DNA of 64,000 nucleotides, taken from NCBI GenBank assembly GCA_902776565.1, contig CACYQN010000010.1, positions 62,001 through 126,000 of the forward strand, written 5' to 3'. Below are positions 44,219 through 52,737 of this stretch, piece after piece. The number at the start of each line of letters is the position of its first letter. Positions within the stretch are counted from its first letter, which is position 1. This DNA comes from an uncultured Bacteroidia bacterium (GTDB lineage Bacteria; Bacteroidota; Bacteroidia; Bacteroidales; ML635J-15). A model generated the notes under the pieces. It had not been told where the DNA came from. It did no database searches and saw only the letters and a program-made list of their open reading frames with translations. The position numbers were made by a program, and so were the translations under genes.

Positions 44219-46282
44219 ATGAAAAGAATAGTTTTCCCATTAATTGTTTTGGCAATGGTAGCGTTTGTTTCGTGCAAGGATTCAAGCAAGGAGAATGGCG
44301 CAGTGGTCGCCGAATTTAGGATTCCGCAGAACGACATCGAAAGGACTGTGCGCAGCTTGAAGGAATTCTGCAACGGACAGGAGTCTGACCGCATCGAAAA
44401 GGGCGTAACACAGGTGGCGGCCTTGTGGCAGGAACAGGATGGTTCGCTCGACGACTTCTACGATTTCTGTATGACAAACTTTGTGCTTGACTCGGCAAAG
44501 CGCTTCGAGACCTACAAGAAAATCGAGCGTGACCTTGAAATCCTTTACGGCTATGGCAACACAATGACCATCAAGTTGATGGAGCCTCTGCACCTTGATA
44601 TGGGCGAAGTCGATTTTGTCGATGAGGCTATGGGCGCATATTCAACTACGGCGCATATTGCCGACGATTTGTTCGCCAACAAGATGGCGTTCTACATCGT
44701 GCTTAACTTCCCGTCGTACTCGCTTGCCGAGAAGAATGCCCTCTGCGACAAGTGGACGCGTCAAGACTGGGCGTATGCTCGTCTGGGTGACAAGTTTACA
44801 TCGCGCATCCCGGCCGAATACGAGCAGGCTGCCAATGTCGCAATGACTAACGCCGACAATTATATTTCGAGCTACAACATTTATATGGGAAATCTCGTGG
44901 ATAACAATGGACAGACATTGTTCCCAAAGGACATGAAACTCATCAGCCACTGGAATCTGCGCGACGAACTGAAGTCTGACTATTCAGATTCGGAGCACGG
45001 ACTCGAGAAGCAGCAGATGATTTATGATGTGATGCTGCATATTGTTAATCAGGACATTCCGCAGGATGTAATCAACTCCGACAAGTACCAGTGGAATCCG
45101 CGCACAAACAAGCTTTACAAGGATGGGGCAGAGGTTTCAAGTCCTGCCGAACCATATACCCGCTACGAACATATATTGTACAATTTCAAGGCTTTATCGG
45201 CAATGGACAAGTTCAATTCGGTTTATCCAACCTATATCGAAAGGGCTTTCGATGAGACAATGGAACTTACGCAGGATGAGGTGGAAAAGTTGTTCATCGA
45301 CTTTATTTCCGCACCCGAAATTGCACAGGTCGGTCAGTTGGTTTCAAGTCGTCTTGGTCGTCCGTTGCAGCCATACGACATCTGGTACAATGGGTTTACC
45401 GCCCGCAACGACATGAACGAGGCTGAACTTGACCGCATAACCCGTCAGCGTTATCCGAATCCGTCGGCATTTGGCCGTGATATTCCGCGAATCCTTACCG
45501 ATTTGGGCTGGTCGCGCGAAAAGGCAAACTCTATCGCAGCAAAAATCAGTGTTGACCCTGCCCGTGGTGCTGGTCACGCTTGGGGAAGCGAAATGAAGGG
45601 CGATGTGGCTCACCTGCGTACAAGGATTGCAAAAAGCGGTATGGACTACAAGGGCTACAATATTGCTGTTCACGAGCTTGGACATTGCGTAGAGCAGACA
45701 ATAACTCTTTACGACATTGACTACTATATGCTGAAAGGCATTCCTAACACCGCATTTACCGAGGCAGTTGCATTTATGTTCCAAGGTCGCGACCTGAAGT
45801 TGCTCGGACAGGCAAAGGGCGACGCTTCGGAGGAGAAGGAAGCAATGGCGGCATTGGAAAACTGCTGGTCGGCATACGAGATTATGGGTGTTTCGCTTGT
45901 TGATTTATATACTTGGCGCTGGATGTACGAAAATCAGGATGCCAATGCTCAGGAACTCCGCGATGCAGTGGTTTCAATCGCCAAGGATGTGTGGAACAAG
46001 TATTATGCACCAGTTTTCGGTGTGAAGGATTCTCCGATACTCGCAATCTACTCGCACATGATTGATTCTCCGCTTTATTTGGCGAATTATCCTGTAGGAC
46101 ATCTTATTGACTATCAGATAGAAACCTATATGGCCGACAAGCCGTTCTCGGAGGAACTTACAAGAATGCTTCTGCAAGGTTCCATCACTCCGCAGGCTTG
46201 GATGAAGGGCGCTGTAGGAAGCGAAATCTCCGGCGAACCGACTTTGGCAGGAGTAAGAAAGGCATTGACTATAGTAAAGTAA
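44219..46282 (+). CDS. Lipoprotein zinc metallopeptidase (HELGH type)
   Basis: 687 aa. The lipoprotein signal is MKRIVFPLIVLAMVAFVSCKDS (Cys at about residue 19). A long helical N-terminal part leads to the zinc site HELGH at about residue 485, with a downstream Glu in NTAFTEAVAFMFQG as likely third ligand. The spacing of about 27 residues resembles M3-like gluzincins. The rest of the protein is helical and ends PTLAGVRKALTIVK. Probably periplasmic or surface-attached; substrate unknown. A terminator follows. Confidence 0.8.
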   Translation: MKRIVFPLIVLAMVAFVSCKDSSKENGAVVAEFRIPQNDIERTVRSLKEFCNGQESDRIEKGVTQVAALWQEQDGSLDDFYDFCMTNFVLDSAKRFETYKKIERDLEILYGYGNTMTIKLMEPLHLDMGEVDFVDEAMGAYSTTAHIADDLFANKMAFYIVLNFPSYSLAEKNALCDKWTRQDWAYARLGDKFTSRIPAEYEQAANVAMTNADNYISSYNIYMGNLVDNNGQTLFPKDMKLISHWNLRDELKSDYSDSEHGLEKQQMIYDVMLHIVNQDIPQDVINSDKYQWNPRTNKLYKDGAEVSSPAEPYTRYEHILYNFKALSAMDKFNSVYPTYIERAFDETMELTQDEVEKLFIDFISAPEIAQVGQLVSSRLGRPLQPYDIWYNGFTARNDMNEAELDRITRQRYPNPSAFGRDIPRILTDLGWSREKANSIAAKISVDPARGAGHAWGSEMKGDVAHLRTRIAKSGMDYKGYNIAVHELGHCVEQTITLYDIDYYMLKGIPNTAFTEAVAFMFQGRDLKLLGQAKGDASEEKEAMAALENCWSAYEIMGVSLVDLYTWRWMYENQDANAQELRDAVVSIAKDVWNKYYAPVFGVKDSPILAIYSHMIDSPLYLANYPVGHLIDYQIETYMADKPFSEELTRMLLQGSITPQAWMKGAVGSEISGEPTLAGVRKALTIVK

Positions 46283-46304
46283 GAAGTGAAATATTTCGAT
46301 TTGC

Positions 46305-46334
46305 AAAAGGGTGGCATTTGTGTCACCCTTTGTT
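46305..46334 (+). terminator. Intrinsic terminator of the metallopeptidase gene
   Basis: AAAGGGTG (46306-46313) pairs with CACCCTTT (46324-46331). Confidence 0.7.
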
Positions 46335-46346
46335 GTTAAATTTTCG

Positions 46347-46354
46347 TATTTTTG
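46347..46354 (+). promoter_or_regulatory. -7 promoter element of the 51-aa gene
   Basis: TATTTTTG, 20 bases before the ATG at 46375; it fits TAnnTTTG. Confidence 0.55.
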
Positions 46355-46374
46355 CCTCAGAAAAAATAAGCGAG

Positions 46375-46530
46375 ATGGACAACAGGAACACAAAGAACTC
46401 AAAATATAAGTTCGACTACGACGAAGTAGCCGGCATAATCCACGTCACAAACCTTGAAACAGGAGAGGAATACGACCTTCTGAAAGAAGACACTGGCTGG
46501 TACGACCCCGACTACGAATTCAGCGTATAA
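46375..46530 (+). CDS. Small conserved-looking protein, 51 aa
   Basis: It starts MDNRNTKNSKYKFDYDEVAG and ends acidic and aromatic (LKEDTGWYDPDYEFSV). It has its own promoter directly upstream and a terminator directly downstream. A much longer in-frame start at 46198 is rejected because it lies inside the metallopeptidase gene and its terminator. No domain is recognised. The standalone promoter-ORF-terminator layout supports a real gene. Confidence 0.65.
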   Translation: MDNRNTKNSKYKFDYDEVAGIIHVTNLETGEEYDLLKEDTGWYDPDYEFSV

Positions 46531-46536
46531 ATACAA

Positions 46537-46564
46537 AAAACTCACCGAAAATTCGATGAGTTTT
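46537..46564. terminator. Bidirectional intrinsic terminator
   Basis: AAAACTCA (46537-46544) and TGAGTTTT (46557-46564) pair, with additional CGA/TCG inside. A runs on the left and T runs on the right serve the 51-aa gene on the plus strand and tRNA-Arg on the minus strand. Confidence 0.65.
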
Positions 46565-46566
46565 CG

Positions 46567-46638
46567 TAGCCCGACCGGGAATCGAACCCGAATCTACGGT
46601 TTAGGAAACCGCCATTCTATCCATTGAACTATCAGGCC
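46567..46638 (-). tRNA. tRNA-Arg (anticodon CCT)
   Basis: The acceptor GGCCTGA pairs with TCGGGCT through two G-U pairs. The anticodon stem GCGGT/ACCGT has loop TTCCTAA, giving anticodon CCT. The T-arm is CGGGTTCGATTCCCG. The discriminator is A; CCA is not encoded. Confidence 0.9.
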
Positions 46639-46724
46639 ATCCAATTTTGCGGTTGCAAAGATAATACTTTTTCCTGTATGGCGCAAATGTCTGCAATTTT
46701 TATCAAAATGAAATTATTGGGTTT

Positions 46725-47438
46725 TTAGCGATTCGTCAGATACTCAACGCACGCATACGCACACATACAGCCGAAAACCACTGGAATATAGCTGATTGTA
46801 CCCACATTCGACTTCTTGTTGACACTTTCTTCCTCCACAATCGCACTTTTATCGACCAGTTCGGGCGAAAATACAACGGTTATACCTTTATATATACCTA
46901 ATCGGTGTAGTCGCTTGCGGAGCATCAGTGCAAGACGGCAGTTGTAAGTCTTTGATATGTCGGTAATCTGGATTAACTGCGGATTGCGTTTTCCGCCCGA
47001 ACCCATACAACTTACCGAAGGTATGCCGTTCTGGTGGCAGATTCGCATCAGGTGCATCTTGGGTGAAAGCGTGTCGATGGCATCAACCACGAAGTCCCAG
47101 TTGCCGTCTTTTAAGGTAGATTCCAGAAACTCATCACGGAGATATTCGCCTATCACTGTTAAGTTTATATCGGGATTGATGGCGCGGAAACGCTTGGCGA
47201 ATTCTTCTGCCTTTGGTTTACCGATATTTTCGTGAGTGGCAATGAGTTGCCTGTTGATGTTGGTTTCGGAAACGCAGTCGGCATCGACTATTGTAAGGTT
47301 CTGTATGCCAGCGCGGACAAGTTGTTCGGCAGCAGCACCGCCCACACCGCCAAGTCCGCAGACAAGCACCTTTGCCGAGCGCAGTTTTTTCATTTTTTCG
47401 TCGCCGAGAAGCAGTTCGGTGCGTTCTTGCCAACTCAT
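46725..47438 (-). CDS. tcdA: tRNA threonylcarbamoyladenosine dehydratase TcdA (ThiF/E1-like)
   Basis: 237 aa. It cyclises t6A37 in tRNA to ct6A using ATP. The Rossmann loop is LVCGLGGVGGAAAEQLVRAGI (about residues 25-45), then VDADCVSETNINRQ with the E1-type Arg, DAIDTLSPK, and the TcdA/YgdL-specific CMGSGGKRNPQLIQI. A C-terminal hydrophobic helix (YIPVVFGCMCAYACVEYL) is normal for the family. The ATG overlaps the TatD gene stop by four bases. Downstream, tRNA-Arg lies on the same strand. Confidence 0.92.
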   Translation of the reverse strand: MSWQERTELLLGDEKMKKLRSAKVLVCGLGGVGGAAAEQLVRAGIQNLTIVDADCVSETNINRQLIATHENIGKPKAEEFAKRFRAINPDINLTVIGEYLRDEFLESTLKDGNWDFVVDAIDTLSPKMHLMRICHQNGIPSVSCMGSGGKRNPQLIQITDISKTYNCRLALMLRKRLHRLGIYKGITVVFSPELVDKSAIVEEESVNKKSNVGTISYIPVVFGCMCAYACVEYLTNR

Positions 47439-48070
47439 AAGTTTATGGATTTCAAGTTTTTGTCAATTATTTCGCAGAGTTCTTCGAGCGAAATGTTCAT
47501 CCAGCGTGTTGCCGACTTATAGACATTTTCCACTGGGAAATTGCCGTCGTCGGTTTCGAAGAACAGTCTTTCGCTTGGCACAAACGAGAAGAATTTTGAT
47601 GACTTCTTGTCCTTCGACAGCAGCGAGTGCGATATTGAAAAGTAGATTCCGCTGTCGATTAGGGGGCTTACCTGCGATAGTTTTCCGCAGAATCCGTGCA
47701 AAATCCACGGCATAGTGGGCTGCAATTTCTTCTTTTCGGCAATCAGGTGCTGGAACTGCTTTACGCAATGTATAATCAGCGGTTTCTGCAGTTTTTCCGA
47801 CAATGCCACATGGGCTTCAAAAATTTCTGTCTGTCCTGCAAGGTCAAGTCCCGACTTCTTGTCGAAGCCTGTTTCGCCGATGGCTACCACCTGCGGATTT
47901 TCGGCTGCCTTTGCGATTTCAGCCATCTTGTGGATGGAGTTCTTGTCGCAGTACCACGGGTGAAGCCCTATCGAATACTTTTTGCCTTCGGTAAAGTTGG
48001 CGTATTCGCTTATGCTTATTATGCCCGATGTCTCCGATGGATTGTGTGTATGGAAATTGAAAAAGTTCAT
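47435..48070 (-). CDS. TatD family metal-dependent hydrolase
   Basis: 211 aa from the ATG at about 48070 (MNFFNFHTHNP). A longer in-frame start lies upstream but adds no family sequence. The metal site begins FHTH, then GLHPWY, ETGFD, IHCVKQFQHL and ETDDGNFP match TatD-type deoxyribonucleases, although the C-terminus is short for a full TatD (about 255 aa). Some metal ligands late in the protein look weak. It overlaps tcdA by four bases, so the two are co-translated. Confidence 0.85.
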   Translation of the reverse strand: MNFFNFHTHNPSETSGIISISEYANFTEGKKYSIGLHPWYCDKNSIHKMAEIAKAAENPQVVAIGETGFDKKSGLDLAGQTEIFEAHVALSEKLQKPLIIHCVKQFQHLIAEKKKLQPTMPWILHGFCGKLSQVSPLIDSGIYFSISHSLLSKDKKSSKFFSFVPSERLFFETDDGNFPVENVYKSATRWMNISLEELCEIIDKNLKSINL

Positions 48071-48335
48071 AATGTTGTTTTGGTATAACATCAAAAATTT
48101 TGAACCAGAGAAGAAAGCATACATTTGCCAATAGTCTGGTATTCAATGGCGTTTCTTCTGTCATTTCTGCTGGCATAAAAAATACCAGTAATATTATGGT
48201 CAAACACTGTTTCCATATCGCTTGCAAATATACGAATAATTTTCTACCAGAATCGTTTCGTGGGAAAAAATGATTTTTGCGATGCTCTTAAACTCATAAT
48301 CTAAATCATTGTTCAAAAATATTTCATTTTGTGCA

Positions 48336-48364
48336 TTGACTAATTGATTTGTTTTATATTTTTG
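48336..48364 (+). promoter_or_regulatory. Promoter of the AAA_14/DUF4143 ATPase gene
   Basis: The -33 TTG (48336-48338) and -7 TATTTTTG (48357-48364) have an 18-base spacer, a good Bacteroidota promoter. The leader of about 80 bases carries the palindromes described separately. Confidence 0.65.
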
Positions 48365-48383
48365 CGAAGTAAAAAAAGTGCAA

Positions 48384-48441
48384 AAATCGGAACCGTACTC
48401 CCGATTTTCTTAAAAAAATCGGGAGTGTATTTCCCAATTTT
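48384..48441. promoter_or_regulatory. Cluster of palindromic half-sites in the ATPase gene leader
   Basis: Main hairpin or operator: ACTCCCGATTTT (48397-48408) and its perfect inverse AAAATCGGGAGT (48415-48426). Extra half-sites AAAATCGG (near 48384) and TTCCCAATTTTT (near 48430) continue the pattern. It is located between promoter and ATG, where a bound protein or RNA hairpin could block expression. Confidence 0.65.
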
Positions 48442-48449
48442 TAAGGTTT

Positions 48450-49589
48450 ATGTATAGGAGATTTTTTGACATAGAGAACAAGTTGGACGAAGGAATGTTC
48501 TTGTTTGGCGCGCGTCAGACTGGGAAATCCACCCTTTTGAAAGAACGATTTAAAGATGCAATTTATTATGATTTGCTCAATCCAAATGTGCGGAGAGCAT
48601 TCAAGTTAAATCCCAATTCCTTTTGGGAGGCTCTTCAGGACAAACCTGCTGGTACGCTTGTAATAGTAGACGAAATCCAGAAAGTTCCGGAACTACTGGA
48701 TATAGTCCATTCTCTGATGGTGGATAGAAATTTATTCTTCATCCTCAGTGGCTCCAGTGCAAGAAAACTCAAACGTTCGGGTGCCAATACTCTCGGAGGT
48801 CGTGCTATACCCGAAACGCTCTATCCCCTTGTGTGGCCAGAGGTTACTGATTTCCAGATTGATCGTGCGGTTCAGAATGGTATGATTCCCCGCCATTATA
48901 TGGTAGAGGATGCAACAAAGCGTCTTTCTGGCTATGTGAAAGTGTACCTTGATGAAGAAATTAGGGAAGAAGGCGAAGTTCGGGAACTTGATGCATTTGA
49001 ACGCTTTATGGAGGTTGCTGCAATTTCCGATGGAGAAATGCTGAACTATTCAAATATTGCTTCCGACTGTGGTGTTTCTGCAAAAACGGTCAAGTCTTAT
49101 TTCCAGATTCTTTATGATACGCTTATCGGGTATGAAATACCTGCATTTAGGAAAGAAATTAAACGAAAAGTTGTACAGTCTCCAAGGTTCTACTATTTTG
49201 ATGTTGGTCTTGCTAACTACTTGATGGGGCGTCATTCCTTGAAGCGTGGCACTGATGATTATGGGCATGCCTTTGAACACTTTGTAATGCAGGAAATCCT
49301 TGCATATAAAGGTTACAACGATAAGCAGGATGTCATTTCGTATTGGCACACCTACGACAAAAAAGAGGTGGATGCTATTATCGGTGATGCAAAAGTGGCT
49401 ATTGAAATTAAATCCACAGAGCATGTTGAGAACAAGCATAAAAAAGGACTCAAGGCTTTTAAGGAGGAGCATCCAGACTGTCGTTTGATTCTCGTGTCCC
49501 TTGACCCTATTACCCGCAAATCTGGAGACGAAGAACTGATATATGTATTGGACTTTTTGAAGATGCTATGGAGTGGTGAAATATTTTGA
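48450..49589 (+). CDS. AAA_14/DUF4143 ATP-binding protein
   Basis: 379 aa. Walker A LFGARQTGKSTLL (about residues 18-30), Walker B LVIVDEIQKVPEL (about 71-83) and sensor FILSGSSARKL. An HTH-like segment (MLNYSNIASDCGVSAKTVKSYFQIL) links to the DUF4143 C-terminal domain, which has a PD-(D/E)xK-like signature VDAIIGDAKVAIEIKS. Family role is unclear; a nuclease-like or self-regulating ATPase is inferred from motifs. It is more AT-rich than its neighbours and unrelated to them. The ATG at 48450 follows an AAGGTTT run. Confidence 0.88.
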   Translation: MYRRFFDIENKLDEGMFLFGARQTGKSTLLKERFKDAIYYDLLNPNVRRAFKLNPNSFWEALQDKPAGTLVIVDEIQKVPELLDIVHSLMVDRNLFFILSGSSARKLKRSGANTLGGRAIPETLYPLVWPEVTDFQIDRAVQNGMIPRHYMVEDATKRLSGYVKVYLDEEIREEGEVRELDAFERFMEVAAISDGEMLNYSNIASDCGVSAKTVKSYFQILYDTLIGYEIPAFRKEIKRKVVQSPRFYYFDVGLANYLMGRHSLKRGTDDYGHAFEHFVMQEILAYKGYNDKQDVISYWHTYDKKEVDAIIGDAKVAIEIKSTEHVENKHKKGLKAFKEEHPDCRLILVSLDPITRKSGDEELIYVLDFLKMLWSGEIF

Positions 49590-49635
49590 AAACACAATCC
49601 GTAGTAATTAAGTCTGGTGCTTTGGTTGCGGATTT

Positions 49636-51711
49636 TTAATACCCTCCCCAGAATTTTCTTAAAAACCATTCCGCAGTAGCGAACAGCAGTATGCAGATGA
49701 ACAGATACCAGAAATCCATTATCGACGACAACGATTCTTTTTCGTATGCAACATTCTGGATGTCAGGGTTCGATGTCAGGTCATCCTTTATCTTCGACAT
49801 TTCGGCAGGATAATATACCTTGCCTCCGTTTGCGTTTGCAATGGCGAAAAGCACATTGTGGTTTGCCGTGAGGTTCTGTGCTTCAAGGTTCATATTCCTA
49901 ACCATTATGGCTATGTTGGTTTCGTATTTGTTTCCGTCGAATTCGGTGGCGAACTTGCAGGTGTACGAGCCTTTTGCAAGCCGTCCGAGGTCGATGCGGT
50001 AGGCATTGCCGTTGGGTTCCATTATGTACTTGAACTCGTTGTCGGCGCTGTCCTTGAGCGTAGCTTCGATTTCAAGGTCGGGGACAAGCTCGTAGGCATC
50101 GTTGTAGAATTCAGCGGTGATAATTATGTTCTCGTTGTCGGTGTAAAGTCGCTTTGCCTCAACACTCAGCTTGTTCTTCTGCTGCTTGGTGATTGTGAAA
50201 CGCACAATCTTGTTTATCAGCGTGTTGAAATTTTCGTTGCTCGACGACTGTTTGTAGTCGTAGATTCTCCAGCGCCACAGACCTTCGCCCATTACGAAAC
50301 AGCACTTGCGGTTGTCCCTGTCGGTAAAGAAGACTAAGGGCTTGTCGGTTTTGATTCCGTTAATGGTTTGGTACAAAAGGACTTTCGATTCTCCCGAAAT
50401 CTTTGGCGAGCAGTAGGGCACCTTTAGCGGTGGAAGCTGTTGCAGGAACTCTGGCGATTCTATCGAGAACGAGTTGAATGCCGAATTTAGCGCAGGAACA
50501 GCATCGTCGAATGAGTTGAAGTTCGAGTTGACTTTCAGGTCGGTGCCAAGCTTGTCGAAATCGTTGTACGATGTGTTTGTTCCTAGGATTATAATTTGCG
50601 GAATTGCGAATTTCTCAATTTCGGCAAAAATGCCCTGTGCCTTGTTCTTCACCGATGGCAACTGGTGGGTAATTACAAGGTCGTAGCCCTTTGCAGTTAT
50701 ATTGCTTTCGTACAGGTATTTAGCATCGACTTCGAGGTCGGGGTTGCTTTTCAGGGCTGCTCTTATAGCACCGACATCGGGGTGGGGGGCATCGGCGAGA
50801 ATCAGAATCTTGCTTCGCTTGTCGATGACTTCGATGTAGAATTCTGCATCGTTGTTCTCGTAGCTTGTTTCGTTGTCGAGATGCTGCAGAGAAACTTTGT
50901 ATTGCTGCAATCCGATGAGGTCGGCGGTAAGTTCTACTTCGACGCTCCTTGTGGTGCCGTTTTCAGGTAGGTCGATGGTCTGCGAATAGACATTTGCGCC
51001 CTTTCTGGTGATTTTTATCTGAGCCTGCTTTTCGGTGCATTTGTCGGCTGAAACAAGAATTCTTACGGGGAACTTGTTGCCGAGGAATGTAACGCTATTG
51101 TGTACTATGTCCCTTATCTGCAAGTCCTTGCGAGGCATAGTGTCGCCCATTGCAATGCACATTACGGGATATTTGGCAGGGTGTGCGTACTGCGGATTCT
51201 GTCCCTTGTTGTAGATTCCATCGGTGGCGAGGATTACCGCACCCATGTTTGCACCAGCGTAACGCGATGATATTTCGTTGAATACCGATGAAATGTTGGT
51301 CGCATCGCCAGTGAAGTTGATGCTGTCGTTGTTTTCGACGCCATCGGAAAATGGTAGCAGGCAGACATCGTACTTTTCCGACAAGTCTTCGGAAAGTTTT
51401 GCAATGTTTTCCCTGTATTCGTTCTTGTAAAAAGCAGAATCCTTGTTGTAAAGTATTGATTTTGAGTTGTCTTGCGCAATTACAACAATAGGTTTGCGAA
51501 TGTCGCGTGTGATGTGCTTTACAATCGGGTTGAGCAGAAGTGCGAGTGTGAGGAAGATGAATATTGCCCTGAGTGCCGTCATCAGGCGTTTTTTCCATGG
51601 CTCTATTTCTGCGAAGGTCTTGTCCTTGTGGTATAGGAAAATCGCTATTGCGACGGCGACAATCACCATCGGAATCAGCAGCCAGGGGGAATATTCAAAG
51701 TAGAATTTCAT
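49636..51711 (-). CDS. VWA-like membrane protein (BatA-type architecture)
   Basis: 691 aa. Two N-terminal membrane helices (about 13-28 and 42-62), a periplasmic VWA-like domain with a near-complete MIDAS motif (QDNSKS, then VILATDGIYNKG), beta-sandwich modules, a glutamine-amidotransferase-like middle (LILADAPHPDVGAIRAALKSNPDLEV) and a C-terminal membrane helix (FWYLFICILLFATAEWFLRKFW). It resembles the large BatA-type/VWA membrane proteins of Bacteroidota. Its ATG lies 1 base after the fabG stop, so the two are co-transcribed. Its function is not established. Confidence 0.8.
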   Translation of the reverse strand: MKFYFEYSPWLLIPMVIVAVAIAIFLYHKDKTFAEIEPWKKRLMTALRAIFIFLTLALLLNPIVKHITRDIRKPIVVIAQDNSKSILYNKDSAFYKNEYRENIAKLSEDLSEKYDVCLLPFSDGVENNDSINFTGDATNISSVFNEISSRYAGANMGAVILATDGIYNKGQNPQYAHPAKYPVMCIAMGDTMPRKDLQIRDIVHNSVTFLGNKFPVRILVSADKCTEKQAQIKITRKGANVYSQTIDLPENGTTRSVEVELTADLIGLQQYKVSLQHLDNETSYENNDAEFYIEVIDKRSKILILADAPHPDVGAIRAALKSNPDLEVDAKYLYESNITAKGYDLVITHQLPSVKNKAQGIFAEIEKFAIPQIIILGTNTSYNDFDKLGTDLKVNSNFNSFDDAVPALNSAFNSFSIESPEFLQQLPPLKVPYCSPKISGESKVLLYQTINGIKTDKPLVFFTDRDNRKCCFVMGEGLWRWRIYDYKQSSSNENFNTLINKIVRFTITKQQKNKLSVEAKRLYTDNENIIITAEFYNDAYELVPDLEIEATLKDSADNEFKYIMEPNGNAYRIDLGRLAKGSYTCKFATEFDGNKYETNIAIMVRNMNLEAQNLTANHNVLFAIANANGGKVYYPAEMSKIKDDLTSNPDIQNVAYEKESLSSIMDFWYLFICILLFATAEWFLRKFWGGY

Positions 51712-51712
51712 A

Positions 51713-52459
51713 TTATGTCAGCATTGCACCGCAAACATTAATCACCTGACCTGAAATGTATTGCGACATATCCGAGGCGAGGAAGAGTGCTGCGTTGGCA
51801 ACATCTTCGGGACGGCCTGCGCGTTTTAGCGGAATTGCATCGATTATGGCTTTCTTCTGGTCGTCGTTCAGTGCGGCGGTCATATCGGTTTCAATGAAGC
51901 CGGGGGCAATGGCGTTGCAGCGTATGTTTCTGCTGCCCAGTTCCTTGGCAACCGACTTTGTAAAGCCAACAATTCCAGCCTTCGATGCGGCGTAGTTTGA
52001 CTGACCTGCATTGCCCGACAGTCCAACCACCGAGCTGAGGTTGATGATTGAACCTTCGCGCTGCTTGAGCATAATGCGCTGTACGGCCTTGGTGTAGTTG
52101 AAAGCCGACTTGAGGTTGGTGGCGATTACGCTGTCCCATTGTTCTTCGCTCATACGCATAAGCAAGGTATCGGCGGTAATGCCTGCATTGTTGACAAGTA
52201 TGTCGATGCGGGTGAATTTTTTCACTGTCTCGTCGGCTATTTCGGCTGCACGGTTGAAGTCCTTGGCGTCGGCTTCGAAGTAGATAAATTCAACGCCTAG
52301 TGCCGAAAGTTCCTTTACGAGCGAATCTACATTTTCGTTGCGGTGCGTGGATGTAAATGCGATATTTGCGCCAGCCTTGGCAAATTCAACGGCAATAGCC
52401 CTGCCGATTCCGCGTGAAGCACCTGTGATGAGTGCGGTTTTTCCTGTTAGTAAACCCAT
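51713..52459 (-). CDS. fabG: 3-oxoacyl-[acyl-carrier-protein] reductase FabG
   Basis: 248 aa short-chain dehydrogenase/reductase of the fatty-acid elongation cycle. NADPH-binding TGASRGIG (about residues 12-19), NNAGIT, catalytic Ser (INLSSVVGL) and YxxxK (NYAASKAG), then APGFIETDMTAAL, all match FabG. It is the first gene of a unit with the VWA membrane protein. Confidence 0.95.
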   Translation of the reverse strand: MGLLTGKTALITGASRGIGRAIAVEFAKAGANIAFTSTHRNENVDSLVKELSALGVEFIYFEADAKDFNRAAEIADETVKKFTRIDILVNNAGITADTLLMRMSEEQWDSVIATNLKSAFNYTKAVQRIMLKQREGSIINLSSVVGLSGNAGQSNYAASKAGIVGFTKSVAKELGSRNIRCNAIAPGFIETDMTAALNDDQKKAIIDAIPLKRAGRPEDVANAALFLASDMSQYISGQVINVCGAMLT

Positions 52460-52585
52460 AATTATAATGGTGTCAAATTTTGGGCAAAAATAAAAATTAT
52501 TTACGATTTGGCAAAGCCGAGCTAAAGGTTACGAGGTACGATTTACGAATGGGGATTTTGATAATTTGTATGGGGGATTTTGTTG

Positions 52586-52605
52586 AATCGCACCATGGTG
52601 CGATT
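52586..52605. repeat. 20-bp perfect palindrome in intergenic repeat
   Basis: AATCGCACCATGGTGCGATT, flanked by GATTTTGATAATTTG and AATATTTGAATATTC words. It has the layout of the composite repeats at 24711-24808 and 25700-25805 with a different palindromic core. Confidence 0.55.
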
Positions 52606-52737
52606 GTACAATATTTGAATATTCAATATTTGTTGTGTTGCAATGTTTTGCGTCAAGATAAATAGTCAAAGAATCAAGGTCCGAAAATATCTCTAATGCC
52701 GAGTGAGTGGTTGATAATTTGAAGGGATTTAGGTGGT

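Larger units (their letters stand above)
48071..48449. other. 379-bp intergenic region between divergent tatD and the ATPase gene
   Basis: It holds the promoter (TATTTTTG, 48357-48364, with TTG at 48336-48338) and palindromic half-sites of the plus-strand ATPase gene near its right end. The left part has no ORF or RNA that I recognise. Confidence 0.55.

Noticed and set aside
47435-48124. Longer TatD start upstream of the MNFFNFHTH segment
   Set aside because: The metal-binding FHTH motif normally begins within the first 10 residues; the extra residues are not family-like.
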